A stretch of 64,000 nucleotides of DNA from Lunularia cruciata. Taxonomy: Eukaryota > Streptophyta > Marchantiopsida > Lunulariales > Lunulariaceae. Below, in pieces: positions 22,583 to 34,102 of this stretch (its first letter is position 1; every line of letters begins with the position of its first letter). The notes under the pieces were generated by a model, which saw nothing but the letters and a program-made list of their open reading frames with translations, was not told where the DNA came from and searched no databases. Both the position numbers and the translations under genes were made by a program. The stretch is taken from assembly GCA_948567375.1 (NCBI GenBank), contig OX419762.1:18358001-18422000 (forward strand). The letters are read 5' to 3'.

Positions 22583-23715
22583 TGTAGCATCCATTGGTGC
22601 ATGTATGTTTTATTGGGATATTTATTTTATATTGTAAGTAGTTGAAGATATTGTTTATATGGAGTTCAACCAAGCTTCTATAAAATTCATGATTAGCTAG
22701 AGTTATTCATAGCCAAGATAGAGGTGACTCTAATTTAGGGAAAGGTGAAAGAGTGAGTACCATTATTTTGGATTCTAGTGTACTGCCTTTGTATTCTTCC
22801 TAGATATTTAACTTTGAAAAAAATTAAGAACTCTTGGATCCACAAGTCTTTTTGGTTTAGATTTTTTGATAGTCCAAGGATAGTCCATGTGAAAGAATCC
22901 TTGACTTAGTTTTTTGGTCAAGATAAGACCAAATGCTTAGGAGATTATTCCCATGAGTTTAGATATTGTAAAAGACCAAGGAGAGAAATAGGAGAATTAA
23001 AGATCAGAATGGAAAGTCACATTGGAAATGCTTGAGGTAAACTTTGAATACTTAGCATCAGCTTGGTCTTTGGTATTTATAGCAAGGCGACACAAGGTTC
23101 TTGAGAAGCTTCAAAGGAAGCTTCTTTCTCAAAGCCGCCTTCTTGGAGTGCAAGCTAAACTACACAAAAAGTTGCCAAGGAAGTTTCCTACTAGAAGCCA
23201 TATACTTGGCATACAAGCTAAGCTTTTTGTTAACTTGATGTGCAAGTAACCTGATCCTTGGAGGGTACTTAGAAACTTTCCACTAAAAAGCCTCCAAAGA
23301 TGCTTCTAGAATAGTCTTAGAATTCCTTACTATATTAGACTTATTTTGCTAACTTATTAGCCTTTACTAACTTTGTCTATGAACTCTATATTTATTATAG
23401 ATACTCTTTTAGACTTTTGATTTTATATGACATTAAGCCTTATAACTTGAGTTACTTTGGTACTTACTAACTTCAGTATGTAAATATTTCACAAGTATAT
23501 AAACTAAGGGTGAGGAGGTACCCACCATTCTTTCATTTGTAGATCTCTATCTCATTGAGTTCTCTAGCGGACAATGTTTTGACTCTTGGAGATGCCTTGG
23601 AGTTCTAGCCTTCAAGGAATGTGATGGAGTTTTTTTCTTTGCCTTATGAGTCCATGGTCTGCTACTCTAATAGCCATAAAAGGTTCAACCTCAATGAAAG
23701 ACATGCCAATTCATA
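22583..23715 (+). repeat. Family-3 LTR (695 bp after removing a nested LTR)
   Basis: Starts TGTAGCATCCATTGGTGC and ends ...CCAATTCATA. Removing the nested 433-bp solo LTR and one TSD copy leaves 695 bp, the same length as the copy at 2606-3300. A promoter-like tatataaac lies near 23499. It could be the 3' LTR of G or the 5' LTR of a following element that starts at 23716. Confidence 0.8.
22967..23399 (-). repeat. Solo LTR, family 1 (433 bp), nested in a family-3 LTR
   Basis: The plus-strand boundaries are tgtaaaagacc and tatatttattata. It is flanked by GATAT (22962-22966) and GATAC (23400-23404), a 5-bp TSD with one transition. Confidence 0.9.
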
Positions 23716-24600
23716 GAGCAAAATAGATGAATTGACATACTATAGACTAGGAGTTACATGCCAAGATACTAGTAAAGAAGTTGGTTGATCTTTGCCAATC
23801 ATCAAGAGATGTAACCACAAATTTGGAGGTTGAGAAGAATACACAAAAGAAGAATTTGGAAGTCATTTGGAAAGAGTCAAAAATCTTACAAAAGGACAAT
23901 TATGGGAGTGCAAGAACTTGAGGGAGAGTTGGAGAAATTTTGGCTCAATTCAAAGGAAGAGAACAAAAAAGCCAAAGAAGAGGTGAAGTACATGCAATTA
24001 CAAATTTCCCAGCTAAACACCACACATGATTGGCTCAACATTTAGAGGAAAAACTACAAAGAAGCTTCAACCACCTATAGGAAGGAATCCACAATTGAAC
24101 TAAAAAAATATCAAGATGAGGTTAATACACTCCAAAAGAAGTAAGTATGGATTTAGAAGGAGCTTGTTACTGCCACCATCTATATCAATAAGATACAAGT
24201 GAGAAGGCAAAGTTAATGGCAAACCAAAAACCAATAGAACTCAAAGAAGAAGGAGATGTTCAAGTGAAATTCATAATCAAGGAGTCAAAGCAATACAAGC
24301 ACCAAGTCACCTTGCAATAGGTTTGCAACATGTTGTATGTACTTATCAAAGAATTCATAGAGTGCAATGCAATGGCCATAGAGGTTCATGAGTTAAAGGT
24401 GGCCAAACATAAGTAAATACAACTTCTTGAGGATCAGACCATCAAAAGGATTGTAGTAGTAATTAGAGTTAGGATAGAACACAAATTTATAAATATAAGA
24501 GACAATCTGAGATTAGGACTCTTAGAAGTAAGACCTCATTTTTATCAAGCAAAGGCTCAATTAGTAGAAGATCACGCATAGTACACACCCACAACCTTAA
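23716..24600 (+). pseudogene. Unknown degenerate coiled-coil reading frame
   Basis: Plus-strand frames here are dominated by Lys, Glu and Gln heptad-like sequence. The open stretch 23830-24045 contains ELEGELEKFWLNSKEENKK, and the frame later continues with STIELKKYQDEVNTLQKK and, near 24330-24560, MLYVLIKEFIECNAMAIEVH and LLEDQTIKRIVVVIRVRIE. Stops and one or more frameshifts break it. It begins right after a family-3 LTR, so it may be a gag-proximal or accessory frame of that family; I do not recognise a known domain. Confidence 0.4.
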
Positions 24601-25412
24601 AACTTATGACTTATCCACCAGCATAAGTAAGATAGTAATCATTGCAATTAGCTAACCATTGCTAACTCCTATAACCCTTATCTTGGTATTGGATGTTAAG
24701 TTGCTCATAATATTCTTCACAATCTTGTAACTTCTAAGGAGTTGCAATTATTTAAGCATGGCCTTTAAAAAGCTTAACTATTTAGTTAGAGCAATTGGTG
24801 AATAAAGTGAAGTACCAATTTGTCACTCATGGCTTTCTAATTTCCTTGTGATTGCTTTCCTTTTTGATAGTACTTCATTGAAATATCTCAATAAGCCTTG
24901 TTCAATGCTTTGTGTGTTTGATCCTAAAAATTTGTAAATTTGTCTAAATACCACACCTTGACAAGATCTCAATATATTGTGGTGTGGAAAATCATTAAAG
25001 TATTTGATAAAAAGGATTCTTTATCACAAATAAATTGATCTTTGACTAAGTCAATACCTTGCAAAATGTAGAACACTTCACTTTGGTTTATGAGTATTAG
25101 AACTATCTTTAGAAGGAATGAGATTCTTTATAAAAACAATGCTTTGCAAAGGAAACTTACATCTCCTCCAAAAGGGTAGAACGCTTTCCTTCGCAAGACA
25201 TTTTAAGATTCCTTTGAAGGAAATTGCACCACCAAACTAAAACATCACTTTCTTGATTTTTATGGAATTATGCTACTCTATGTTGTAATTTTTATTATTA
25301 TTTCCATATTATGCCTTCATGGTGACATTCTTGGTAAGTAACTGGTAATATTCTTGTAGAAGCAAATTGATGCTTATTGAAATGCCTCAATTTAGTATTT
25401 ACTAATTTTTTA
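24601..25412. other. No gene or repeat recognised
   Basis: AT-rich sequence with scattered stops on both strands. It lies between the coiled-coil remnant and the outer end of the 3' LTR of D, so it is probably the flank of D. Confidence 0.4.
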
Positions 25413-26708
25413 CATCAATATTAACCAAAAGTGTGGTAAAATGGCAAGTAAAAAGTCATTTACTTGAGGATATAAGGCAGAAGTGAGTTGAATTGAAAAG
25501 AAATGTCACAAATGGTAATTATTTATTTTTCTTGTTTAACCTCTTGGGTAGAAATCACTCCCAAAAGAGAGTAGTGTCATGTCTTGTGGCACACTATAAT
25601 AAAGGGAAAACGAAAATCACTTTCATTATAGATCTATTCCAAATTATTCTTGAAGATTACAACACACTTCAAAGACAAGTGCACTTGTCTCTGAAAATCA
25701 ATTCACCTCAAAGGTCCCAAAATCTAGTTCCTCCTCAAAGGTTGGGTTCACCCCAAAAGTCCTATCACTCTAATAGCTGCAACTTTGAAGGCTACATACT
25801 ACCCTTCCTAGAATGTGCAATCCTAACGGAATCTTTGAATTTATTGATTGATTGCTTTGCTTTTTGATTTTGTGGTACTTCTATTGCTTTAGATTACATA
25901 GAATCCTTCCATACATTGCTTTGCATCTTTAGAACATACCAAGGATCAAAGATCCTTGACAAGTGCAAAATTTTCCCTACACTCAAGCACATGTGTTCCT
26001 ATTATGAGGTTCCTCACCTCTACTTGAACAAACATACAAAAAATAATGCAAAGTGAAGACAATAAACACCAAGGATCAAGAAGATATTTGCATTAAATTT
26101 TTGATTGGAAAGATAACCAAATCTGCAATATGTCAAAACTTTTATACAATTCTTAGTTCACGATGAAGAGACTTAGGGGCTAAGTGAACTACTAGAAATT
26201 TCTAATTACACATATATATCTCATTGCTAATCCTATCTACTTATCTGCCTTTATCTTTGTGGCTAGGTTAGATACTCAATTTTTTCATTCATCTCTTCTT
26301 TATATTCAAATTTATAACCCAAAGGTCTTTGGGTACAAAATTGTCCTACTACATAGAAGGTGTTCTATGCTAGAGGTCTTCTTGGCCAAAGGTTTCTTTC
26401 ATGGTGAAGGTTTTCTTGGCCAAAGGTACATATAACTATAAAGGTCTTTTGCACTAGTGGTTATCTTCTTGGCCAAAGGTTGTCTTAGGCCAAAGTCTTT
26501 TTACATTTTGAATATTTAGTCTACCTATCTTTGGGTATATATTTCCTTTGTCCTTAGCCATTATTTCAACACCTTTGCCTCTATAGGTATTTATTTACAA
26601 TTATACCTTGCTCTTATAGTTTGCCTGTGCAACAAGCAAGGTGTTGGTTGATTCTTGGAATTTTGTGTTGTTTGTCCCTTTAATTGGTCCAAGAGTTGGA
26701 TGAGCCAC
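25413..26708 (-). repeat. 3' LTR of element D, distal part
   Basis: Aligns by eye with 51945 to about 53178 in the other LTR, with shared blocks such as gtagtgtca, cactttcatta.agatctattcca, tcttggccaaaggt and gttggttgattcttggaattt. It stops at gatgagccac, where element A starts; the paralogous LTR runs straight through this point. Confidence 0.75.
26381..26498. repeat. Array of TTGGCCAAAGG motifs in the LTR of D
   Basis: CTTGGCCAAAGGT occurs at 26381 and 26415 and TTGGCCAAAGGT at 26469, with an AGGCCAAAGT variant at 26487. Each contains the palindrome TTGGCCAA. The other LTR has the matching array at about 52840-52970. Confidence 0.7.
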
Positions 26709-27302
26709 TATAATACCAATAGTTAGACATATTATCTGAAGGTAAAAATGGGCTTGGTAACATCTAGAAGGATTTATATATGATGGGCTAGGTAGATCAA
26801 ATAGAGGTGTTACCAAAAGAATACTTCTACTAATAAGGTAGGAGCCAAAAACAATCTAAAAACTTTAGAGTCAATTTTGGAGGCCTAAACAAATGAATTA
26901 GGCCTAAAAAATGTGCACCTTCTCCCACCCTAGAAGAAAAGTTTGGGCTTCCCTCCCCCTTATTTTTCTCATCAAGAGCTTTCCAATGGTACCTCACTCA
27001 TGCAATTTGAAGATTCCTACAAGAAGATTCTCTAAAGATTCTCTCCAATCAAAGATGGTTTGATCAACTAGATAGTATCAAAACCAACATGTCACCCATG
27101 CATGCAACTTATCTCAGGGTAGAGCTCATTGATATATCACCACTCTATGTATCTCATTCAAGGGTGGAGCTTCCTTTGAGAGAATACTCTTTGCTATATA
27201 ATAAAGACAGTGTGCTCCTTTGGAACATGGGAGTATTGAGGATGAAGCTTTGTGTTTTTTCTTGTGTTTTACTTAAGGTCGCAAAATGCTTGGAAGATTA
27301 CA
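26709..27302 (+). repeat. 5' LTR of element A (family 2, short form)
   Basis: Starts TATAATACCAATAGTTAG (the TG terminus changed to TA) and ends TGGAAGATTACA. TATA-like sequence tatataataaa lies at 27195-27205. There is only one copy of the 156-bp start segment that is doubled in H and in the solo LTR at 53985. Confidence 0.9.
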
Positions 27303-27303
27303 A

Positions 27304-27315
27304 TGGTATCAAAGC
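27304..27315 (+). other. Primer-binding site of element A (tRNA-iMet type)
   Basis: TGGTATCAAAGC one base after the LTR; a single G-to-A difference from the initiator-Met PBS. Confidence 0.85.
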
Positions 27316-27339
27316 AAACATTTTAATTTAAGAGAGTGG

Positions 27340-28900
27340 ATCAGCTCTCTTGGAAGAACATGGACTATTGAGACTAAGTAATTTTGAGGAGAGAGATTGT
27401 AGTGCAATTCATAGATTAGGAGTGTGTTAGAGAGAGAATAGGCTAGAAGCTCCAAGAGGAAAATATTTTAAACCCCAATTTCCATTACTAAATCCATTCC
27501 ATATGAAGATTATATACATCCATCATGAGCAAGTGAGAGTATATCTCATTTTCCATTTCATAATAGAGTTCATGGATATAGTAATGAATTCACCAACCCC
27601 AATGATTTTGCTTGTGGTGATCTACGATAAATAGTGGGATTTGAGGCTCTACATTCTATTATGATGTAGAACCATAAACACCCAAGTAGAAATTGATTAT
27701 ATTGTTAGACCAAAAGTAATTTTTAGGGATTTTGTAGTCCGCAATTTTGGTGAGGAATATTATCAATGAATGATCACTCTAAAGTCCCAATGGTAGTCCC
27801 AATAGTCAATACCTCCTCTTCAGTGATCATATTAACTCCTTATTGAAGTAGGAAGTAGTGATTGAGCAATTGTTGTGTGTGGGAATCATGGATCTATAGT
27901 TGTAGGATTTGATGCAAGGAATGCAAGGGATGTTGAACAAGTTCCGAGAGATCAAGATGACCATGGAGACATTGCAAAGTCAAGTACATACCTTACAAGA
28001 ATGATCAAGCAATACAAGAAGGTGAATAGTCCCAAAACCCAATGCCAATAGCAAAAGTACCTAGAGAGTCACTCATACCAATGACACCAACCTTGGTCAA
28101 CAATGAAGAAACATTGTTACTATGGATGAAGAAGACATGCAATATTGAGCCTTACAAGGGACAATGTTCCATGGGAGTAGTGGAAAATTGGATTTCAAGA
28201 ATGAAATCAATACTTTTGATTATTTACAACTCAAATCGCTGATCATTTTGTATGTGTGTTCACATGTAGGTACTTGACCACTAAAGCCCTCACATGGTAT
28301 GATGGTTAGAAAAGATCAATGTTAGTAGAAGGAAGAGAGGTCACTTGGATTGCCTTGCAGGAAAGGCTACTAAAGAATTTCTAATCTATGGATTTTTTTC
28401 ACAAGAAGTGTTTAAGAGTACATGGAGGTATTCCTTGATCTCTAGGTCATAATAACCAACATGAGTCCAATAGAAGCTCTAGCCAATTTCAAACCAGGGT
28501 TAAAAGAGCAAATTTGCCAAGAAGTAATGGCACAAAACCCTTGCACAGTTTTTGAAGCCATTGCTTGCACTTAGATAATAGGAAGGGCACTTGAAGGAGG
28601 TGAAGTAGTAGTCTTGAATCAACATTAATGGGATGAAACACAACACTTTGGTGGACCAATCCTTATAGAATTTAGTAACATTTGGTTTTGAGAACAAGGA
28701 GCATGACTGCTCTAAGGAGAACATGGACGGGTAAAAGAAGGAGAGATGGGGTACCACAGGTAAAGGGACTTGAGTAGAAAAATATTGTTGCTAAAATTGT
28801 GGCTAAGTTGGCCATTTAACCATCAATTTATCATACTTGTTTTCTTAGAGGCCCTTAGTCTCCATATAGGAAATCATTGAACAACATGGAGAGATGAATT
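27340..28900 (+). pseudogene. Gag of element A, decayed
   Basis: A conserved N-terminal stretch (27460-27631) matches H (PQFPLLNPFH, then MNSPTPMIL and YDK) and ends in a TAG; H has its own nearby stop at a different codon, so the original frame ran on. Downstream are ETLLLWMKKTCNIEPYKG (28105-28160), a capsid-like segment near 28400-28530 and a ruined zinc knuckle near 28790 (two of its positions are stops or changed). Gag would form the particle. Confidence 0.65.
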
Positions 28901-29029
28901 GAAGAAGAGGACTCAAAATCACGTCAAAAAACAAAGATTGCTAGTAAATGTACCTCATAGCTCAATTATTGGCTCAATGGAGAAGCAAAAAAGCAAGGTA
29001 AGGAAGATGCAAGTGCATAGAGATTAAGG

Positions 29030-29415
29030 AAGATAAACTCACAATTGATTGTGATAAATGGAGTCTTAGAAGGCAATCAAGTATTGGTAGACCCTAGAGC
29101 AACAAGGAATTTCTTGTCTTGCTCTATTGCAATAAGGTTGGAGATGGATCTAGAGAAGGATGAGAATGAAGAAGTAGAATTACCTAATGGGTAAACATAC
29201 ATGATTAAATTGTTACCTAGAAAAGTAGCACTCTCTATAGGAGAGTATCAAAAAGCAATTGTGTGCCAAGTGATACAATTAGCTCATTATGATGCAATCT
29301 TAGGTATACCATGGATGGAGCACAACCCCATGATCAATTGGAGGAAGAAAGTAGTGAGAACTTACCAATGGAAGATCATTGGGATTAAAGAAAGAGCACA
29401 CATGCAAGAATGACC
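29030..29415 (+). pseudogene. Aspartic protease of element A, decayed
   Basis: The frame near 29080 reads VLVDPRATRNFLS, so the D-S/T-G active site has become D-P-R. Downstream are LEMDLEKDENEEVELPNG and, at 29201-29413, YDAILGIPWMEHNPMINW. It corresponds to H 5584-5060. Confidence 0.7.
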
Positions 29416-29522
29416 ACTCTATGCCATAAGGACAACAACTATCTATAGGAAAAATAGATGTTTCATGGGTTTCATAAAGAGAAGTCAAGAGTGCACAACT
29501 CAATGGATGAGTCCTTGAGAAA

Positions 29523-30420
29523 TTGAACAACATGGTCAATGAGTTTCAAGATGTCTTCTTGGATGATCTACCCTCAGGATTACCACCAAAAAGGAGAGTA
29601 GATCATAAAATCAAGATAATTCTTGGGAAGACACTTCCTTGTAAGGCCTCATATTGCTATCACCTCATGAGTTGGAGGAGTGTAAAGCTCAAATTGAGGA
29701 TATGCTGTATAAAGAGTTTATCCAACCCAATGTGTCACCATATGGGCTCTTGTTTTGTTTGTGAAGAAAAAAGATGGTACAATGCACGTGTGCATTGACT
29801 ACCAAGGCCTAAGTCAACAAACAATGAAGAAAAAATACTCCTTACCCTACATGGATGACCTATTTGATCAACTCAATAGGGCAAAATACTTCACAAACTT
29901 GATCTATGTAGCGGTTAAAACCAAATCTAGATTGCGGAGGAAGACATCCACAAAATTACCTTTTGAAAGAGGTATGGACACTTTGAGTACTTGGTGATAT
30001 CATTAGGCCTCACCAATGTTCCAGCTACTTTCATGGGTTTGATGAATGATATATTTTGTCTATAGTTAAATAAACATATTATTATTTTCCAAGATGACAT
30101 CTATAGTAGGACAATGATAGAACACAAGCAACATTTGCAAGAAGTTCTCCAAGTTCTACGATAGAATCAATTGTATGCCAAAATCTCAAAGCACAAGTTT
30201 TGCAAGTCTAAAGTTGACTACTTGGGGCATAGAGTAAGTGAAGAAGGTATCCAAGTGTTAACAAATAAAACAAAGGTCATTAAAAAATGGAGTGCTCTAG
30301 AAGATCACACTCAACTCAAGAGTTTCTTGGGATTGGTAGGGTTCTATCATCAATTTATCAAGGACTTCTCCAAATTTGTGCAACCTCTAATAGCACTACT
30401 TGGCAAATAGAAGAAGTGGA
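29523..30420 (+). pseudogene. RT of element A, decayed
   Basis: Starts [20 protein letters not shown] frameshift lies near 29640. At 29755-29997 the fingers/palm reads [20 protein letters not shown] and [16 protein letters not shown]. The catalytic loop near 30080 appears as FQDDI, with the two Asp retained. The connection region at 30171-30410 contains DYLGHRVSEEGIQVL, then FLGLVGFYHQFIKDFSK. Confidence 0.75.
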
Positions 30421-30723
30421 TGTGGAGAACTGCACAAGAATTGAACTTTAAGGAATTGAAAGACGCATGACTACATGCACCAAACTTGAAATGGTATGAC
30501 CCAAAAAATCTAATCAAGTTGGCTATAGATGCATCAAGAATAACAATAGTAGAAGTCTTATAACAAGAATGGCATCATGGATGGCACCCAATTGCATTTT
30601 TCTCCCAAAAATTGTTACTTGTGAATGCAACTATCACTCAACCAAATAAGACGAGTTGGTCATTTTTCTTGCAACCAAGCCTAAGAAGCACTATCTTGGT
30701 GAGAATGCATTTGTAGTGGAGAC
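30421..30723 (+). pseudogene. RNase H of element A, first part (continues at 40405)
   Basis: The frame reads NLIKLAIDASR.., giving the first catalytic Asp in IDAS, and proceeds to FVVET, where element B is inserted. The next residues, from 40405, continue the same peptide (NYKTLVHLQT), which proves the insertion site. Confidence 0.75.
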
Positions 30724-31146
30724 TGTATAAGACCAAAACCAAGGAGAGAAATAGGAGAATGGAAATTCACATTGGGACACTTGAATGAGGGAAAACTCCA
30801 AATGCCTAGCATGAGCTTTGGCTTTGGTATTTATAGGTAGCATACAAGACCCTTGAAGCTTCTCAAGAAGCTTCCTTGAGTTGCTTTCTTGGAGTGCAAG
30901 CCAAGTTAACCAGGAAGCTTCTCAAGAAGCTTCCTTCTAGAAGCCACCTACTTGGCGTGCAAGCTACGCTAGTTAGAAGCTTCTAGAAGCTTCCTTCTAG
31001 AAGCTACTTGCTTAGGGGGCAAGTTAACTAGTTGGGAAGCTTCCCAAGAAGCTTCTTAGATGCTTCTAGAATATTCTAGGCTATTTTGTCTTATTCTCTA
31101 CTTCGTAAGCCCGACTAACTTCGTCGCTAAACTCCATATTGTTACA
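30724..31146 (-). repeat. 3' LTR of element B
   Basis: The plus-strand boundaries are tgtataagacc and ccatattgttaca. It is adjacent to the complement of the polypurine tract (tattcccccgctgc). Confidence 0.92.
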
Positions 31147-33030
31147 TATTCCCCCGCTGCTAGTTGGTGACATCCTCGTCGCCAGTGAAGCTTCAATTCC
31201 TTGATGGCCGTTTGTGCATTTTGGAGGTGGGAAAGAGGTTCCCATGTGGCATCATGAAGAGGATACCCTTTCCAAAGGACCTCGGCAACGGCCTCGTTAA
31301 ATATGGCGACGCGCAAGGATACAATCAACTTAGTACTCCTCATGATCATTGATGGGGACAAGAAAGGGGGAAGTTGGACTCAAGAGGAAAAGGAAGAGGG
31401 GTTAGGAAAAAAGGGTTTCAACTTGGAAACATGAAAGACAGGATGGATACACATGTGACAAGGCAAGGCAAGTTGATAAGCAACAAGAGAGACAATGTGG
31501 GTGATATCAAAGGGTCCTATCCAATTAGGGGCAAGTTTACGGACTTGGGTATCAAGTGGGAGAGGGAGGTTACTAGAGGATAGCATGACTTTATCACCAA
31601 CTTCAAAGGTGAGATCATGACGATGGTGGTCTGCATATTGTTTTTGGCAATTCTGAGCAACAAGGAGGTGAGACTTGGCTTGTTGGAGAGATTGGGATAT
31701 AGTGGTCAAGAATGTAGAAGTATGAGGAACTTGAGAGGGAAGGAGAGCAAGAAGAGAATGTGGAATAAGCGGATCTTGGCCAAAATTGAGAAAGAAGGGA
31801 GAAAATCCGGTGCTTGCCTATTTGGAATTTTTGTAAGCAAATTTTGCAGCTGCAAGACATTCATCCCAATTGGTATGGTGGACATTGACAAAGGCCCGCA
31901 ACATATCTTCCAATGTACAATTTGCACATTTGGTTTGTCCATCAGTTTGAGGATGATATGCCATGGATAAAGCAAGCTTGGTGCCGAGTATTTGGAAGAG
32001 TGTTTGCCAAAACTTCATGTTAAATTGAGGATCACGGTCGGAGATGAGTACACGTGGCATCCTATGATGCTTGAAGACATTGTCAAAGTAGATTTGTGCT
32101 AAGGCTGGAGCATCCACGGTATCACAGGTGGGGATTTGCTTACTAAGCTTATCCACAAACACCACGATTGTGGTGTGTCCTTGTTTTGTCTTTGGCAAGG
32201 ATGTAATGAGATCCAAGCTCACATGCTCCCAACGAGCGGATGGAATAGTGAGTGGTTGAAGGAGTCCACTCGGCTTTTGGTTGCTGGCCTTGTTACATTG
32301 GCAACTCTCACATGATTGGACAAAGTCTCAAACATCTTGTGTCATGTTTGGCCACCACCATTGGCATTGGAGGGTGCTCAAGGTCTTGTCCACTCCCATG
32401 TGACCAGCTATTGGTAAATCATGGGCTTCTTGAAGGCGCACAAGTCGAAGATCACCTTTGGCTGGAACATAGATTTGGTCTGCATGGAATAAAAGGCCTT
32501 CCTTGAAGGAGAAGGTGTTGTACTCCTTGTCGCGTGCTGTTAGACAACCATGGACCATTTGGAAGAAGAGATCTTGTTGAAGAGCTGATTGAAACTCATT
32601 AATGGACCTTAGGGGCAATGGACACCGTTGTAATTGTAGCCGTGATGAGAGGAAGAGCCTTCAAATCAGGTCGTCGTGATAGAGCATCATGGATGACATG
32701 GAACCGACCTGGTTTGTACTCAAGTTTGTCAAAGAATTGGAGTTTCTCTTGCCATTGATGATGCCGACTCTTCATGTGCTCCAAGTGTAAGATCTACAAC
32801 AATGGCTTGTGATCAATTCACATGATCACTTGTTTCCCCAAGAGATAATGTCTCCATACCTTGGTGGCATATACCATTGAAAGTTGTTCTTGATCTTGAG
32901 CAGAGTAATTTCTTTCAGCTGTATTTAGTTGGCAAGACATAAAGGCAATAGGATGTAGTCCATCTAGAAATTCTTGTTGCAACATAGCTCCAATTGCAAA
33001 GTTAGAAGCATCAAAATCAACCACACAATC
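31147..33030 (-). pseudogene. RNase H, integrase and chromodomain of element B, decayed
   Basis: Minus strand from 33030 downwards. RNase H gives VDFDASNFAIGAMLQQEF and AERNYSAQDQEQLSMVYAT. The integrase zinc module gives AGHMGVDKTLSTLQ, the core SLDLITSLPKTKQGHTTIV with VLISDRDPQF (both Asp retained) and the C-terminal GPFDITHIVSLVAYQLALP. The chromodomain retains VLWKGYPLHDATWEPL but lost about 16 bp just before it, fusing two frames. A stop or frame change separates most blocks. Confidence 0.8.
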
Positions 33031-34033
33031 CAAAATCAACCAAAATCCTACAACCCCGATTAGATATCGTATCTTGCAAGTGAAGCAAACTTGCATAGGT
33101 CAAGCCTTCAATCCCATTAGAACTAATCAAGCTCTCAATAGGCGGCTCGAAATCTCCTATTGGGTTTTTCTGTTTCCTTGATCATTTTGTTCCACAAACT
33201 CCATCTGGGCAACTTGTCGAGGTTGCCCATCCCTAAGTGGACATTCAGCAATGCGATTTCCAACTTGGCAACAATAAAAGCAACCTCCATTTTGTCATAA
33301 TCTTTCTCTATTTGCTGTGCCAAGTGGTCTTCATTGGATAGCATCAATCTCCATTGGTACCGGTTCTTCCATTCGTGCATAGTGTACTGGTAGGCTTTGT
33401 GTAGGTCAAGGTTGAGACCAAGTTGTCTCAACCAAGGAATCAAAACGCTCAGCCAATTGCATGGCTTCTTCTACGTTTTGTGGCTCCCACATGGTCACCT
33501 CCAATTTGGTTTGTGACTTCAATCCTTGCACAAATCAATCCAAAACTTCACCTTCTTGGATATTTGGAATTTGCATGATGATGTTCTAAAATTGTATGAT
33601 GTAGCTTCTCACTGACCCAATTTGCCTCAACTCTGCCAATTTATCTTGTGCGGCTTGGGTGGCATTTATAGTTTGAAATCAACCAAGTATTGCATTTTTT
33701 AATTCTACCCATGTCAAAATCGGTGTAACAATTTTTGTTCAGCTCTTTTTACTCAGAATCGCCACCAAAGTTTTGCCATGCCATCCAATTGGCTAGAAGC
33801 CAAGAGAATTTGTTTCCGCTTGTCTTGAAGATTGGTGGCTTCAAAGTAATGTCTGCAGTCAAACACAAAATTCTCCACTATGCCAAGAAGATTCTTGCCT
33901 TCAAACACCTTGGGTTTTGGAAATTGAATGCAATCTTCTCCATCTCGAACTGGCACTTTGTCTAATTTTTCTTGTCATTGCTGGTCTCGTTCATCCAACA
34001 ATCGAGTAAGATGCTCAATTTGTTGTTGCATTG
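33031..34033 (-). pseudogene. Gag (main part) and protease start of element B, decayed
   Basis: Minus strand. Gag from 33956 (MPVRDGEDCIQFPKPKVFEG, then ENFVFDCRHYFEATNLQDK) runs to the zinc-knuckle area near 33270 and a TAG after a GGAAAC-containing stretch. The pol frame then gives [20 protein letters not shown] and stops at the deletion junction near 33030, one residue past the protease Asp. The N-terminal gag codons lie on the far side of element C (39683 onwards). Confidence 0.75.
34029..34033 (+). other. Target-site duplication of element C, left copy
   Basis: CATTG, identical to 39678-39682. Confidence 0.95.
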
Positions 34034-34102
34034 TGTAACAATATGGAGTTTAGTGACGAAGTTAGTCGGGCTTACAAAGTAGAGAATAAGCCAAAATAGC
34101 CT

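Larger units (their letters stand above)
18891..23715 (+). mobile_element. Element G: Tat-like Ty3/gypsy fragment with family-3 3' LTR
   Basis: Protease, RT, RNase H and integrase follow in order on the plus strand, and a family-3 LTR starts immediately after the integrase C-terminus at 22583. The pol motifs (YLTKWVEAR in integrase, VFVDYKKL and PFIDEILE in RT) are those of plant Tat-type Ty3/gypsy elements rather than chromoviruses, and no chromodomain is seen. Gag and a 5' LTR are not visible; element F lies directly upstream and may have disrupted them. Assigning the LTR to G is inferred from the precise abutment. Confidence 0.7.

Noticed and set aside
25493-25867. 124-codon plus-strand frame
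   Set aside because: It lies within the LTR of D on the strand opposite the element, and the homologous stretch at 52010-52300 has a different, broken frame.
31098-31361. Apparent novel fusion protein at the chromodomain of B
   Set aside because: A ~16-bp deletion joins two phases of the ordinary chromodomain region, so it is a frameshifted remnant rather than a new gene.
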